A stretch of DNA of 64,000 nucleotides from Siderastrea siderea (taxonomy: Eukaryota > Cnidaria > Anthozoa > Scleractinia > Rhizangiidae), in the NCBI GenBank assembly GCA_964030785.1, contig OZ034967.1, forward strand, positions 53,473,533 through 53,537,532. Direction: 5' to 3'. Positions 23,527 through 35,800 of this stretch are shown here, piece by piece (within the stretch, counting starts at the first letter, position 1; each line of letters begins with the position of its first letter). A program made the translations under genes and the position numbers. The notes beneath the pieces were generated by a model. It worked only from the letters and a program-made list of their open reading frames with translations. It made no database searches and was not told the origin of the DNA.

Positions 23527-25281
23527 TAAAGTTCTTGTACAGTGTATTTAAAATTCTCAATGTGCTTACATCTACAAACATTAAAAAAGAGCTTACATAC
23601 ATAGGCAATTACAAGCATTAAACATAAATAAATAAAACTAATACTAATCATTAAAAAGATAAGTTTTAAGTCTCTTTTTAAAAATAGTTAATGTTTCGGG
23701 TAGTTTAATAAAATTAATGCTGGCAGAAAGTTCCTAAGTTTTGGGGCAGAATACAAAAAAGCCTACTGGCCATAAGTGGCTGTCAAAAGATTGGATATTT
23801 TGAGGAGTGAATATGCAGACCATGAAGTTCAAACTTAACTAGTGGTTGTTTTTCACTTCCATCAATCATCATGACTAATAAGACTCCATGTTTGCAAATT
23901 TAAAGGATTACAGTGTTTTCTATGGAAAAAGCTGCTGGTGAGCATAGTCTTGTATGATGCCAGTGTTTTCCACACAAACCCTCTAAATTTTTTAAAGCTG
24001 TCATAAAAAACTCACCCTCGAATATCATCAAGTTTGGCCAGTCTGCTACCTTTGACACCTCTTCAAAATCTCATGTGTACTGGCAAACAGTCCTTGGGAC
24101 ACTCACAGTGTAGAAAAGTTGCACAGAAGCTAGAGACAAGTCTATCATGCAGTCATGCACCGTGTATACATGTTGTTGTTTAATTTTATCCTTTGTTTAA
24201 NNNNNNNNNNNNNNNNNNNNNNNNNNNNNNNNNNNNNNNNNNNNNNNNNNNNNNNNNNNNNNNNNNNNNNNNNNNNNNNNNNNNNNNNNNNNNNNNNNNN
24301 NNNNNNNNNNNNNNNNNNNNNNNNNNNNNNNNNNNNNNNNNNNNNNNNNNNNNNNNNNNNNNNNNNNNNNNNNNNNNNNNNNNNNNNNNNNNNNNNNNNN
24401 CTGAATTGTTGGGAACAAAATTCGGTAGATTATTAGATTCCTTGTACTCTCAGTTGATATAAGACTTGGAGCCGATTTCTGCTAAAAGCCGGAAAATTTC
24501 TAAATACACTTTTGTAATATATGTACTTTGACAGTGACACTTGCAATGACTGCTCAATTTGAATCGACACATTTTAGCTTTTCGTTTACCAACTTAACTA
24601 AAACATAAAAGCACCTTGAACAACTTGGAGCCACTTGAAAGAGCTCCAGGAATTATGCATGATTACTTTTTGTTCAAAGAGACTGCGAAATTCAATATAG
24701 CCGTACACTCAGAATATGAGACCTGATGATGTAATTAACGTTGCTTTCAATTCTACTCTTGCTGTTTTCGAACTCCTGTTGATCATAAATTATCACAGTT
24801 AAATAACACCTTACTCAGTATTCGCTTTTCACTGAGCAGGGAGTGCAAAGTAAAACAGATATATATGTGTTATATACATCTAATTGCAATATCGTTGTCA
24901 TATAAAGATGAAAAAATAAAAAATAAAAAAAGCCAAATAGGAATAAATTACGTTTAGGCACGCTCAAGTATTACTAGTGGCTCTAACGAACGGCTAAAGC
25001 TCAAAAGGTCTTTATGGAGCCCAGTTTACCTTGTATCAACTCAATTGATAGAAAATTGAAGTATTATACTGTTGTGCGTAAGTGCTTTCAGAAATATTCC
25101 TGAAAATCTGATAATGTAATTTACATAGCTAATTGATTCCTATTTGTCATTTTTTCTGTTTTCTTTTTTTTCATTTTAATTTTGTACGATGTTATTGCAA
25201 TTTAGTTGTATGTACTTCTCAAAACAAGCATTAGCACTTGCCATGACTATTCAGGAGCGTTCATTTGACTGTAACATTTTC
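23400..25281. other. Non-coding stretch with AAT microsatellite and assembly gap
   Basis: Contains an AAT microsatellite (about 23448-23525), dispersed-repeat-like AT-rich sequence and 200 undetermined bases (24201-24400). No PDHA1 exon was recognised on either side of the gap. Confidence 0.6.
24201..24400. other. Assembly gap (200 N)
   Basis: 200 consecutive undetermined bases, a round number that suggests a scaffold join rather than a measured length. Confidence 0.99.
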
Positions 25282-26582
25282 TAGTCCATGGGCCAGGACC
25301 CCAAAAATGGCCATTTGGTACCAAAAAGAAGGACAAGTTCTAACATACATTTTTGAAAACGTTGTTTTCTCCAGTTTATTTTGGTGTATGATAACCGTGC
25401 CAAATGAGTAGCTTTAAAGGGGTTATCACGTGATAAAGTGACGTCACTCAAATTTACAAAGTGACCAAATAATGCACAGAGATGACTAATAATAGTCCAA
25501 TGGAAGCCTGAAAGCGCCATCAAGGATAGGGTTTTAGAGTCTAATAATCCCGAGCAAAGTTTCCAGAGTTAAACTCTACTAAACAAAAGTGTGGCTCCTG
25601 AACGGTTTCCATGGCAACGGATAATATTGCTAAATTTTGATAAATTTTCAAAACTCACGACAGAACAGAAATGGAAAAGTGGTTGTCGAAGCAAACACAA
25701 CTTCAAGTTAGAGTTGATATAATTACTTCTGATATTTTGGCAAATAGCTGGTTAAATTAGAAAGGAGCTATTTTTAAGAAACGTTTTACTCCTTAGTGTC
25801 ATCGTCATCATCCTCAAGCAGGATAAGGCCTGAGTTCAAACTCGGGGAGGGAAAAATGATTGATCGATAATATCTTCCACTAGATCGCATAGAACAGCAT
25901 GAAACTTACCTGGAATATGAATATTAACGTCCCCTTTTGCCCTAACATACAATTTTGATCACGTGACAGATCACGTCACTAGAATGTAAAAATTTCAAAA
26001 AATCACGCAAGTCTTAGTTGTACTGATAAACAAAACAGCGTTTCCGATAGAAATTAGACATATCTAACATTCTGCGTTTGAAATGGGTGTCCTGGTTTTT
26101 TAAAGTGAATATCTGAACGTTCAAACGTGAAATTTTATGAAAGTTCTGGATTGCTATAAATTTAATGAACAACACGACGTTCTTGAGTTTTGCAAATATG
26201 TTTCGGCAGATACGTCTGCCATCTTCAGTCTGAATTTGAACATAGTGTGCAGTAGAATGTAAATAGTCAAGAAAATACAACTTTATATTAACTTTGGTTT
26301 AGTTAATATAAGCAATATACAACGCATTTCTACGGTTTACTGGCTCATTAACCGATAGACAAACATTCCAAATGTGAGGCTGGAAATGCTTAAACTGCAT
26401 CTAGAAAGCGTTTTTGTTCGATGTTGCCTCGTAAACTCATCAACAATTCATCAAATAATTGCTATTTTTGGGAAAAACAGCCACGTGACGTGACGAAAAC
26501 GCCTCTTTCTCTACGTACCAAATTTTGGTTTCATCTGCATACTCCAAGCCAAAAATATCGCGAATAAACAATTCATTCCTGA

Positions 26583-27046
26583 TTACTCCCTTGACCCAGG
26601 CTTTAAACTACTTGAGTCCGTGTCATCTGCGAAAAATTCCTGGATGGGTTTTTCACGTCGGTTATCAAAGTCTAGTAACTTGCACATATCCGTGCAATTC
26701 AAGCCATTTGCTGGACAGCTGCAGATCGAACGTTGGCATGACCTTGTGCAGGACGAAGACAACAGCTCAAGTATGGCAGTAAGCACTGGCTCACCGTTCA
26801 TCCAATGAATGTCCAGCTTATTTTCCTCCTGAAACCAGCCAGAACCGATGGGGGTGGGTATTTCAGGGCAGCTTTGAGGGCTCCGCTTCCAGATTGCCGT
26901 TTGGTAGTTTGAACGAGAAGCATGCTTGTATAAGCAGTCAGCACATGGTGGTAACTGGGTACTGAGTCGATGTTACCTTTCTTAACAAAGAACAACCTGT
27001 GCCTGAGTTCATTTATATTACTTGCTCCTGGTTGAGAGCTGTACAC
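26583..27046 (-). pseudogene. Cys-rich transposon-associated protein, remnant (3' part)
   Basis: Two minus-strand frames carry parts of one protein. One reads LFFVKKGNIDSVPSYHHVLT, the other SSSCTRSCQRSICSCPANGL followed by NCTDMCKL, a spaced-Cys pattern (C-x3-C-x4-C-x-C-x6-C-x3-C). I recognise this pattern from repetitive cnidarian ORFs of unknown function. The frame changes near 26820, so it is broken. It lies inside the 25282-30823 element and may be its former gene. Confidence 0.4.
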
Positions 27047-27072
27047 CTGGCACGTACACTTCTGGAGTTTAA

Positions 27073-27692
27073 GGGGGGAGACTCTAGACTTCCATACTGT
27101 TGCTATGAAAAGTTCCTAACGGTCATATCTTGAAACCCCTAACTTCCACAGATAAGCTGTTTGGCCATATTTGCATAATGGGAGACATTTTTAAGATTCT
27201 CGAGTCACAACCATATTTGGCAGGTCACGTGACCTTAACAGAAGAAAGCCTAAAACACAAACGGTGTAAAGTTTTACTTATTTAAAATGATGCCAACGTT
27301 TAACGATCATTAAAATGCACAACGCGATGTAACAGTTTCTTGAAATTTGCATTATTTAAGAAGTTATGACGTCAGAATTACATAAATTTATTCATTTTCT
27401 ACTGCAGTTTTTCTGTCATTTACGTCAACAGGAATTGCGTTCGTCAGATTGTGAAGAAGGCTGATTTATCTCTAATTGGTGAAAAAATCGGAACCTTAGC
27501 TCTTTTCTTCCGAGTTTTTGAGGGTTTTTCTTTGTACTGCGCAGATGGGGACTGGTACTAGCTACGCGCGGCGCAATGTTGAATTTTAAAATTCAGGTGT
27601 TCATCCTCATACATTTCACCAATCTAGCGGCACGAAACGCTGCAAAACAGCGTATGACAAAATACCTGATCTGTAGTTAAGAGTCTCCCCCC
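27073..27692. mobile_element. 620-bp non-autonomous element with TTAA target duplication
   Basis: Perfect 13-bp inverted ends (GGGGGGAGACTCT ... AGAGTCTCCCCCC) directly flanked by TTAA at 27069-27072 and 27693-27696. TTAA duplication is the mark of piggyBac and Kolobok-type transposases (established knowledge). No ORF. It interrupts the minus-strand pseudogene. Confidence 0.8.
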
Positions 27693-27696
27693 TTAA

Positions 27697-27892
27697 CGAA
27701 TTCAACTGAAACGACTTTGTCGGTTGACAGACATACAGGATATTGCTGCTGAATGGGTTTAGTCAGTGGCTTTGGAGCATCGCTAGCAGAGATTTGACAT
27801 CGGGCGTCATCTCTTGTAATTCTAGTACTCTGGAGTTCGGTGTGCTGGAAACTTAATTTCTTCAAATCTAACATGTCCTTTATCTCTTTCAA
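27697..27892 (-). pseudogene. Possible 5' part of the interrupted gene
   Basis: An open minus-strand frame (KEIKDMLDLKKLSFQHTELQ ... LSTDKVVSVEFV) abuts the 620-bp insertion. That it belongs to the Cys-rich remnant on the other side is inferred from position and orientation only. Confidence 0.3.
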
Positions 27893-28199
27893 TAAGATAC
27901 TGCAGTATTCGGCAGCCAGATAGTAGTAGCGGACTGCTTTAAAGTAGAACCCCTTGGTGCCCCTACCGATTGTGTATCTTTATTGACAGTCTCTTTGCAT
28001 GCTTGGTCAATACGAATTTTTCCAAAGGGGTTTTATTTCCTAACTGGACGGAGAATCCTCTAGAAGTAAGGTATTCCCAAGCTTCTGGTGATCTTCTTCG
28101 GGGTGAGACACATTACAGAGATCTGCAGACAAGTAGCGAGAATAGTTCAGATCATCATATGCGAAACACCAAAGCTAATGATGATGATAATGATGATAA

Positions 28200-28545
28200 A
28201 CTTTATTAATGTGTCAAGGCCACATAGCCTGGGAAAAATCCCATACTAATTTGGGGACACAATTAATAGATATTAAAAATATGTAAAAAGAAAATTTATC
28301 ATACTTAGAGCTATATAAAATATTTATGATAGTCAGAACCATTTGTCTTCTTGCTGATAGATGCCGCTCCCAGTCTACCTCTCTTGGTGCTCTCAGCAAA
28401 TTCAACAGTCTCTGCGATTTTGATATATGACATCCAGAAGCTAGACAGTTTTCAGTTACTGAAGAGAAGATGATCCAGGTAGGTGTCACAAAGCACGATG
28501 AACTCTGAGAAAGATGGACTTGTCTTGTAATTCTCTCTGGCATAC
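28200..28545 (-). repeat. Possible LINE 3' end
   Basis: Read on the minus strand, the sequence ends ACACATTAATAAAGTTTATC followed by ATC-rich short repeats, as at the 3' ends of CR1/L2-type LINEs. The frame over it (28214-28543) could not be assigned to reverse transcriptase. Confidence 0.3.
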
Positions 28546-29615
28546 ATCATTGCCCAGAGGCAGTAGGTAGTACACAGTAGAGATAGTAAGCAGTAGACTG
28601 GAGCTCTAGAGCCCCAGATTTTCTGTCTTGGAGCTCTGCGTTTTTTAGGCCGGAGCCCTGGAGCCGGAAACTTCTTTGGGATCCTGGTTAATAAACAATG
28701 AAGTTTGATCTGATTCTATAACTTTCTATCTCTTGTCAGTCTCTCTTATCACGAATTTTTCACGTAAAAATCTCCGTTTTTCTTTACTCGTATCTGTTGT
28801 TGGGCTGATGATTGAAAGCATCTTCTTTACCACTCATGCTTAAGTTTGAACCTATTGCCTGCATTTTAATCCTACACTTCAATGAGGCACAGCCAAGATA
28901 AGCTATGAATTTTGTCTGGATGACCGATGCAAATAACAGTAGGATCTTCATTTTGTCTTTGGAGGACCTCCCTGAAAACCACTTAATATGACGGGAGCTT
29001 CCTCCATAAAGATTATTATTATTATACATACGTTGAGCACTCTAAGGTGACTCTCTTGAGAGCGTAGACTTCTTGATATCACGAACACTACCTTTAGCAC
29101 TGTACTCCAAATTCCATAAACGTTATTGTTCTGTGGATAATCTTCAATTACCGCTCTCAACAATAGTGACATCAAAGTAGGATATTAAAACGCTTTCTCT
29201 GATCTCCTCTGTAATAGCACAAATGTTTCCATTCGTGTTTCCTGTTTTCTCTTGTTAAAATAATCATTTTTTATTTATCTCTTGCAAAACAATCGCCAGT
29301 GGACAGAAGCTGCAAAAAGTGAATTGAATGTTCCAACACAGAATTTCCAGTCACATCAGCAAATCAAACTGTACCATACAAGATCTCTGATTATGTGATC
29401 AAAACTGGAAATCGACGGTTTTATCGACTGTGTATTGCTTCATAATCAACACAAGTATAATTACGATAAGCTCCTGACAAAAATATCCTAAGAACACATC
29501 ACTACTGTTCCCTGTGATCTAACGATATCTCTTAAATTTTACTGTTTACTGCAACATATTGAACACTACTGATAACAATAATAATAATAACAATAATAAT
29601 AATAAAAGTGAAATC

Positions 29616-29840
29616 GAAATTATGAATATATGAAATTCATATATTTGAACTGTGGAATGGAGAAATAAATGTAAAGAAGATCCTCGCAGTTATTAACGCA
29701 ACTTATGCAGTTGCGAAAAGAAAGTTTCAGGCTTTCTTTTCACAACTGCATAACTTGCGTTAATAACTGCGAGGATCTTCTTTACATTTATTTCTCCATT
29801 CCGCAGTTCAAATATATGAATTTCATATATTCATAATTTC
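29616..29840. repeat. Large palindrome made of two inverted SINE tails
   Basis: The arms 29616-29725 and 29731-29840 are almost perfectly complementary (GAAATTATGAATATATG ... CATATATTCATAATTTC; GATCCTCGCAGTTATTAACG and its inverse). The same arm sequence follows the tRNA-like head at 29895, so the palindrome seems to be two head-less SINE tails in inverted orientation. Confidence 0.75.
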
Positions 29841-29894
29841 ATCTTCATCTTTCCCGGGTATATTACGAACCAATTTAATGACCAGCTCCCAGTT

Positions 29895-30045
29895 GGCTTG
29901 ATAGCTCAATTGGTTAGAAGGCTGCACCGGTATCGCAGAGGTCATGCAGGGTTCGAATCCCGGCAAGCCTGATTTTTTCAGGCTTTCTTTTCGCAACTAC
30001 ATAAGTTGCGTTAATAACTGCGAGGATCTTCTTTACGTTTAAAAG
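29895..30045 (+). mobile_element. tRNA-derived SINE
   Basis: tRNA-like head (29895-29969) with box A GATAGCTCAATTGGTTAGA, box B GGGTTCGAATCCC and partly paired ends GGCTTG/CAAGCC. It is followed by TTTTTTCAGGCTTTC and the tail AACTGCGAGGATCTTC shared with 29616-29840 and 1470-1622. The anticodon stem is imperfect, so I read it as a SINE head rather than a working tRNA. Confidence 0.6.
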
Positions 30046-30823
30046 TGAAATCATTGATAAATGACACGAGTTTAATCACTACAAAAGTATATAATCAGCG
30101 GGAAATCCATTACCCTAAGTTTTCTGATACATGAACGCCTAAAAATAACGAAAACATAACCGACAGGGCCGAAAGCACGGCAAACATCACATGAACAACA
30201 CCAAATCGACACAACCGGTCACAGAAATACTGTAAGCACAGGAATGCACCAAAGTGGGTCACATAATCTCTTGGTTGCTATTGCAACCACGAGATAAAAA
30301 CTGTTGCTGTAAGAGCTCAATGTTCAGCTAATTCGCTCTTTTGTGCATTTATCTACTTGCCTAATAGCTAGTTATTCTCCAAAATAACAGGGCTGTAAAA
30401 AACATCCAAACTTAGAACACAACGAAGTACTACTCACCCGTCAAGGGAACCACCATGTTGGATTTAACCCATACGGTCATGCGGATTTCCCATTTTTTTA
30501 TTTTTTCATTGTCGTAACATTCCTTCAAAAATAGCCTTTTTTAACCAAATCCGATAAAAGAATATACAATAGTTTTCCTTTTTACCATCAAAACTGCCGA
30601 AAAACTGCATTCGTTCGATATTTATAGGAGTTTTATGCACAGCCTCGTTTCCATGCTAAATGGGTATTCTGAGAAATTTCAAATTTAAAAAACTACATAA
30701 AAGCTACTTTTCTAGAAAGGTTATCATACCAATTTCAAAACACCTCAGGGAGGACTATCAATTGATAGCCCTCACGTTTTGTCCCTCGATTTGGTACCGA
30801 AATCTGGTCTGGCCCATGGACTA

Positions 30824-31893
30824 TTCCTAGTTTAGCTGATTTCGTTTACAAACTGAGAACTAACGTCAGTACAGCATGTTAAATACAAGAAAACCTGTGG
30901 TTTATCAAAGACGGGCCCTTACAAGCAAGAGTTAATTTGTGAGCCACTTGGTTCATGAGCTACATAAGCTCTTAACATTTTTCTGTTTTCGAAGTAGCAA
31001 AAAATACATATAGCAAAAATGAAAACCCGCAAGAACTTCAAACCAAATCGTAGTCGCTAGAATTAGACCTCTGAATTCTCCTATAGCCCTCGCATGTTCA
31101 GTATTTTACGATAGAGTAAGAAATGTCATGCGTTTTTAATTATAAAACTGCGTTACCTGTATATTTGCGTGACTACTTGTCAGTAAGTGGTCGGCAACTA
31201 AACGCCCTGGGTTAAAGGTTGCCCTTAATCGAATGTTTCATGTCATATTTTGTGGAAGACTGAGCTTAGCTTGTTTTTACACTAAATTGTTTGACTCGAC
31301 AAAATTAACCCGGTGTACTGATTCTAGCGTTTTTGTTTCCTCTTTATATGAGCTGGACTTCAAACGCGTGAATTGAATCAAAAAGCCGAAATTTGTGACA
31401 GACTTTTCATAACCAAATCAAATTATTATTTTCAGTTTGATTATCTGGTGTAATTTACTCCTGGAATTTCCTATTTGTTTTCACCTTTTAAATGGCGCAT
31501 TTTGATCCGTATAATATGCAAAACCCTCTTGAAAATTGTTGCATACAACAATCGGTCGGGCCACCATTTTTCACAGGGTCCCCCAAAACCTCCAAATAAT
31601 ATATAGATTGAGCCAAGCCTAAAAGAGGAGCCGCCAAGGAATAAAGTGTGTTCGTTTCTCAAAAATAGTCCTGAAACTTTTAGGTCCGAAATATATTTCG
31701 GGGCTTTTTGTGGCTCGTTTGCTTTCGAAAGTGTTTCAAAAAGCCCGAAAGTGTTCCGAATTGTCCTCCAATATTTTGGGGATCTGTTCTGTAAAACCAA
31801 TCTCGAAAGGTCATTCTAGAGGCTGAGCACAGCTTGATATTTTCTTTTTCCGGGCATCAAACTGAACACATATTTTACTCACGAGCCGTCTTG
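30824..31893. other. Intergenic sequence left of the Polinton
   Basis: No gene recognised. The segment about 31596-31636 (ATATATAGATTGAGCCAAGC) also occurs near 20858-20895, so a dispersed repeat is present. Confidence 0.5.
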
Positions 31894-31899
31894 CTCGGT
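31894..31899. repeat. Target-site duplication, left (CTCGGT)
   Basis: CTCGGT immediately before the left Polinton end; the same six bases follow the right end at 49076-49081. Confidence 0.93.
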
Positions 31900-32113
31900 A
31901 GTAGTTATAGAGTTGGCGGTTTTGGCGCAGTTTTATAAAAAACTTCGCTAAACCCGAACCAACTCTAACTACTTTCCATCTGATGGTTTACATCTGATTG
32001 TATTATTTTATGGAATTCTATATGTTTTTATTTCATGCGGAAAACCAACGCACTCTTCCATCGCGTGACGACAGACAACAGGAAGTCTATAATTCTCGGA
32101 AAAGCAGGAAGTT
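31900..32113. repeat. Left terminal inverted repeat
   Basis: The outer 138 bp (31900-32037) are identical to the inverse of 48938-49075. Diverged similarity continues to about 32113 (shared ACAACAGGAAGTCT, ATTCTCGGAAAA, CAGGAAGTTT). The outermost 74 bp (31900-31973) are self-complementary. Confidence 0.95.
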
Positions 32114-32313
32114 TTTCTCAGAAACAAGTCTAGACATGTCTGGTGAAAACAGGAAATGACTCATCTATTTTCCAAGGTCATGAGACGGTCACATGATATG
32201 ATATGATAGTCGTATGATTTTTTCAACCAATTAAAAGCGTACCCATAAATTTACCAGTTGATAAAAAATCTGATAAAATACAGATTTTGATAAATTTTCC
32301 GATAAAATACAAA

Positions 32314-32694
32314 ATGCCTGCCTCATCAGTAGAGCTGAGTTCCAGGTTTCAATCTGCGTGTAATAGAATTCAGGATTCTATTGAGGTTATTGAGAGCCAA
32401 ATGGGTAATGAAGAAGTCTTCACCTTTGATATCAACCGAGAGATTTATACTTTGGAGTCTTTGGATCTCAATGCAGTGGGGAATGCTGTGGATCGTTACA
32501 TTATTGTTCTTCAAGAATATAAGAAAATGATAACATCTGAAAGATCAAGGAGGAAATTGGCGGATCAAATAAGGAAGACTGCTGAAGTTAAAAATTTCAA
32601 AGAGGATCTGAAGGATAATCGTCAAAGGAGCCGATTATTGACTAACCCCTACCAGAGGAATCGAAATACTACATCACCAATGAAAAGTCAGTAA
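32314..32694 (+). CDS. Polinton hypothetical protein, 126 aa
   Basis: First gene inside the left repeat, transcribed towards the polymerase gene. Start taken at MPASSVELSSRFQSACNRIQ; an in-frame ATG 27 bases earlier is less likely because the 5' extension is low-complexity. Mostly predicted alpha-helical, with a basic C-terminal half (RSRRKLADQIRKT, LKDNRQRSRLLTNP). No family recognised. It lacks the TCTAA element seen before the virion genes, so early or regulatory expression is possible (inference). Confidence 0.6.
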   Translation: MPASSVELSSRFQSACNRIQDSIEVIESQMGNEEVFTFDINREIYTLESLDLNAVGNAVDRYIIVLQEYKKMITSERSRRKLADQIRKTAEVKNFKEDLKDNRQRSRLLTNPYQRNRNTTSPMKSQ

Positions 32695-32803
32695 AAATGA
32701 CCAGCTTGATGGGAAAGCTGTGGAACATAACGGACCATTAATTAGACTGTATTTGTTAGTACTTGTATGACAATCTCCACAGCTGTTGTGTGGTGTAATA
32801 TCT

Positions 32804-35800
32804 TCAGATCTTATAATGCCCGTAAGCGTGACTTTTGATTCCATCATTTGATATATATCTTTTGTCGTCAAAACAACTGAGTGAAACTTTATTAATCTCG
32901 TAACTACCTAGTTGATGGTTGATACTTCTTATTGTTTTCATAGTATGATGTATTTGTTTATTTTCTAATAAAACATTTTTATAGTCTTCATGCTTTATGT
33001 TGTTCTTTATAATGTTCTTTTTAATTCCTTTGGCTGTTTTTCCTACTTTCTGGTTGTCTTTTATGTAACTGTACATTTTTGATCGCAAACCGACAAATTC
33101 TGTGATTGGTATTCCAGCTGCTTCATCTTTGAATTTACCGATTACCTTTTTGTTTGTCTTATCTAAATACGGCGAGTTTTCTGAATAGTCGCTGTTATCA
33201 AATCGATCTTTATCATTCCAAAAGTCTCGGTAGACATCTTCAGCTTCGATCTCATATGTCAGACTGTCTGTGTCAGTGAATAGTAGTCTGGCTCTGTCTC
33301 CATACTTTTCTTTTATGTAGTTATAATGAAAATCATACATTAATGTCTTACTTAGATCCAGAATACACATACCTACATATGCCGGCCTGTTTAGAGTTAG
33401 CGTTTCTTTGATCTTATGCACTGCCACCAGATTTTCATTGAATATCTTACTGCTTACATAAGTTGGTTTAGAAGCCATTTTCAATAATTTATTTTCATCA
33501 GTAATAAGTCTGACATCAACTCTCTTTCTTATGTTCTCCATAGTTTTACCAAACACTGAGTTATTCATTAGCTTGAAGAAGTCTTTTTCGAATGAATTTT
33601 TCGCTTGAGTACGTTTTTGTGTATTGAAGTCAATGTATTGTTTGAGCCAAGGTGACTGATTGAATTCTAATACTCTGTGAACTTTCTTTACTTTTAATCC
33701 AAGATCAATATACAACTGCAGATTTCTATAGTGCAGAACATATTTTTCTTTGTCACATAATGTAGGAATCAGTTTATGCACCAGTCCTGTAGCTATGTTG
33801 AACTTTTTCTGTATGTTCTTACAATATCCAGACAACATGTCATCAGTTACTTTCACCTTTTCCGGTCCTAAAGGGTAGTCGTTATGAAGATTATGCAACT
33901 CTTTGGGGTATTCTAGATCAACTGCTAGTATCAATCCTTTATTACTGTTTTCATTATACTGAGCTAAATTGATTTTATTAATCTGCTTTTTCGTCAACCA
34001 TTTGAAACCACCAGTTGGTAGATATTGGCTCATAGCCCAACCGTATAAATTATTAGCATCAAGATACATAATGTACTTTGAGGGCGCATTCTCATCGTAT
34101 TCTCTCATGTACTTGTTATTCGCTTTTCCATATCGATTTGCAATATAAGATATACCACCACGCATACCTTTTTCAATGAATTGAAACATATCAATGTCCG
34201 TCATTAGTTCTAGTTGAATATCAGTCATCTTCAACATAGAATCCCATGACAAACCAGGAGATGTGAAGTAGTGACAGGGGTCAAGTTTGTAATACTGAAG
34301 ACAGGTCTTGCGGAAGTTTTCAAACACGTCGGCTAATAGAAGTATATCAGACTTAAGATATAGATTGTGGTATTCACCCATCGTTTGAAATTGAAATGTA
34401 TTCCACACTTTTTGAGCATGACAATAATCCTCGTCTGTTATATGCTCATTATTCAATATGCTGTAAAATTCTTCTTTCGTTGGTAATTCTGTTTTATTGA
34501 ATTTCTCAAAACTGTCCATGAAATCGTACGGATAAATACCTTTTCGTGTCATAAGATTGAATTGTTCTTTTTGGAATCTTTTGTTTGTATATTTTAAAGC
34601 TTCTGCTGGTAAGTTGCTGACTAATTTATCCAAACTTGAGCTCATGAATTGGAAACTGTCAATGAATGTCAGATGGTTACCAAGCATGAACGCCATATAT
34701 TTTTCCATATTGTTCGGTATGGCATTTATGTCCATTTTAATCTCTTTTCCGTTTTTGGTGTATTCATGTTTCTTAACAATAGCTCCAATCTCTTGCATTA
34801 TAAAATGGCTGTCATATCCTCTCAAATTATGGAATATAACAGGAATTTTAATTTCTTCTGGATTTATTCTGAGTTTCAGATTGCAGTCTTGATGTGCTGA
34901 GCCTCTGTATTTGCCGGTAATATGGCAATGATCTCTGACTCGAATGTCTTTATCAGTATATTTTTTATCGCAGATGTGACATGTTGTTGCTTTTTTGAAT
35001 TCCTCTTCATCCACTTCAGTCATTCTCAATGGTTTATCGAAATGTTTTTTCATTACTTTTTTACAGTATTTTACTTCTTTTAACATATTTTCCATAAATT
35101 TGTACACAGCCTTTTCACCTCTATATAGTTGTATTGGTTTTGTATGCTTATCATCATAACAGCAAACCACTTTATAACTATATCCACAGTCTGTATGTTT
35201 TTGGTAGGCTTCGGTGTATGATTTATTACTGTCTGGTTGACATCCTTGTACCTTTTCAGTTATAGCCTCGAAATCAGCATAAATGACAAATGGCACAGGT
35301 TGCTGTTTATGAAAGTTGTTGAATTTCAGTATGTTATTGTCTTTGTCAGGCATTTTTATTGCTTGCTGACCGTTAACTTGAATACAGTTTTCTTTGTGAT
35401 TGTTTAATACCCTGTCGGAACTGAAACATTGCAGGCAGTGCATACAAAAGTGTTTCCTATGTTCGTGTTTTGTTTGATTGAACATGAATCTGTTGAAATC
35501 CTTTATGAGAACATAATGCTTGTTTTCATCTTTCGTTATCAGTACTAGTTCCATATGATCTTCATACTTTTCTTTGGAAACATAGATAGGATATGGCTGT
35601 TTTTCTTCATATCCGAATACATTTATATTGATACTGTTTTGCTTCTCAATTTTGTTGTAATGTTTGACATTGACTGGAAATTCAACACCTGAGTAATCTA
35701 ACTTTTCAACGTATTGTTTGTCTGTCTTTTTTATTCTTTGAGGATCCTTGTCTTGTGGATTTAAATGTCGGATATGACACCATCTGAAACATTCATTATC

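Larger units (their letters stand above)
25282..30823. mobile_element. Degraded 5.5-kb inverted-repeat transposon with nested insertions
   Basis: Left end TAGTCCATGGGCCAG (25282) and right end CTGGCCCATGGACTA (ending 30823) are perfect inverted 15-mers. Similarity continues inwards in diverged form (GGTACCAAAAAGAAGGACAA versus the inverted GGTACCAAATCGAGGGACAA; GTATGATAACC on both sides). Inside are a broken Cys-rich gene, a 620-bp element with TTAA duplications, SINE pieces and a possible LINE tail. The target duplication could not be fixed, so the superfamily is open. Confidence 0.55.

Noticed and set aside
23290..23529. Ile-rich 79-aa ORF
   Set aside because: Reads out of PDHA1 exon 5 into an AAT microsatellite; wrong frame for the exon.
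24155..24462. Open frames spanning the N block
   Set aside because: They consist almost entirely of undetermined bases.
29895..29969. Functional tRNA gene
   Set aside because: Imperfect anticodon and T stems, and a tail shared with repeat copies; better explained as a SINE head.
34557..34900. Plus-strand ORFs rich in Phe/Ile within the polymerase gene
   Set aside because: Shadows of the polymerase frame, which has all catalytic motifs.
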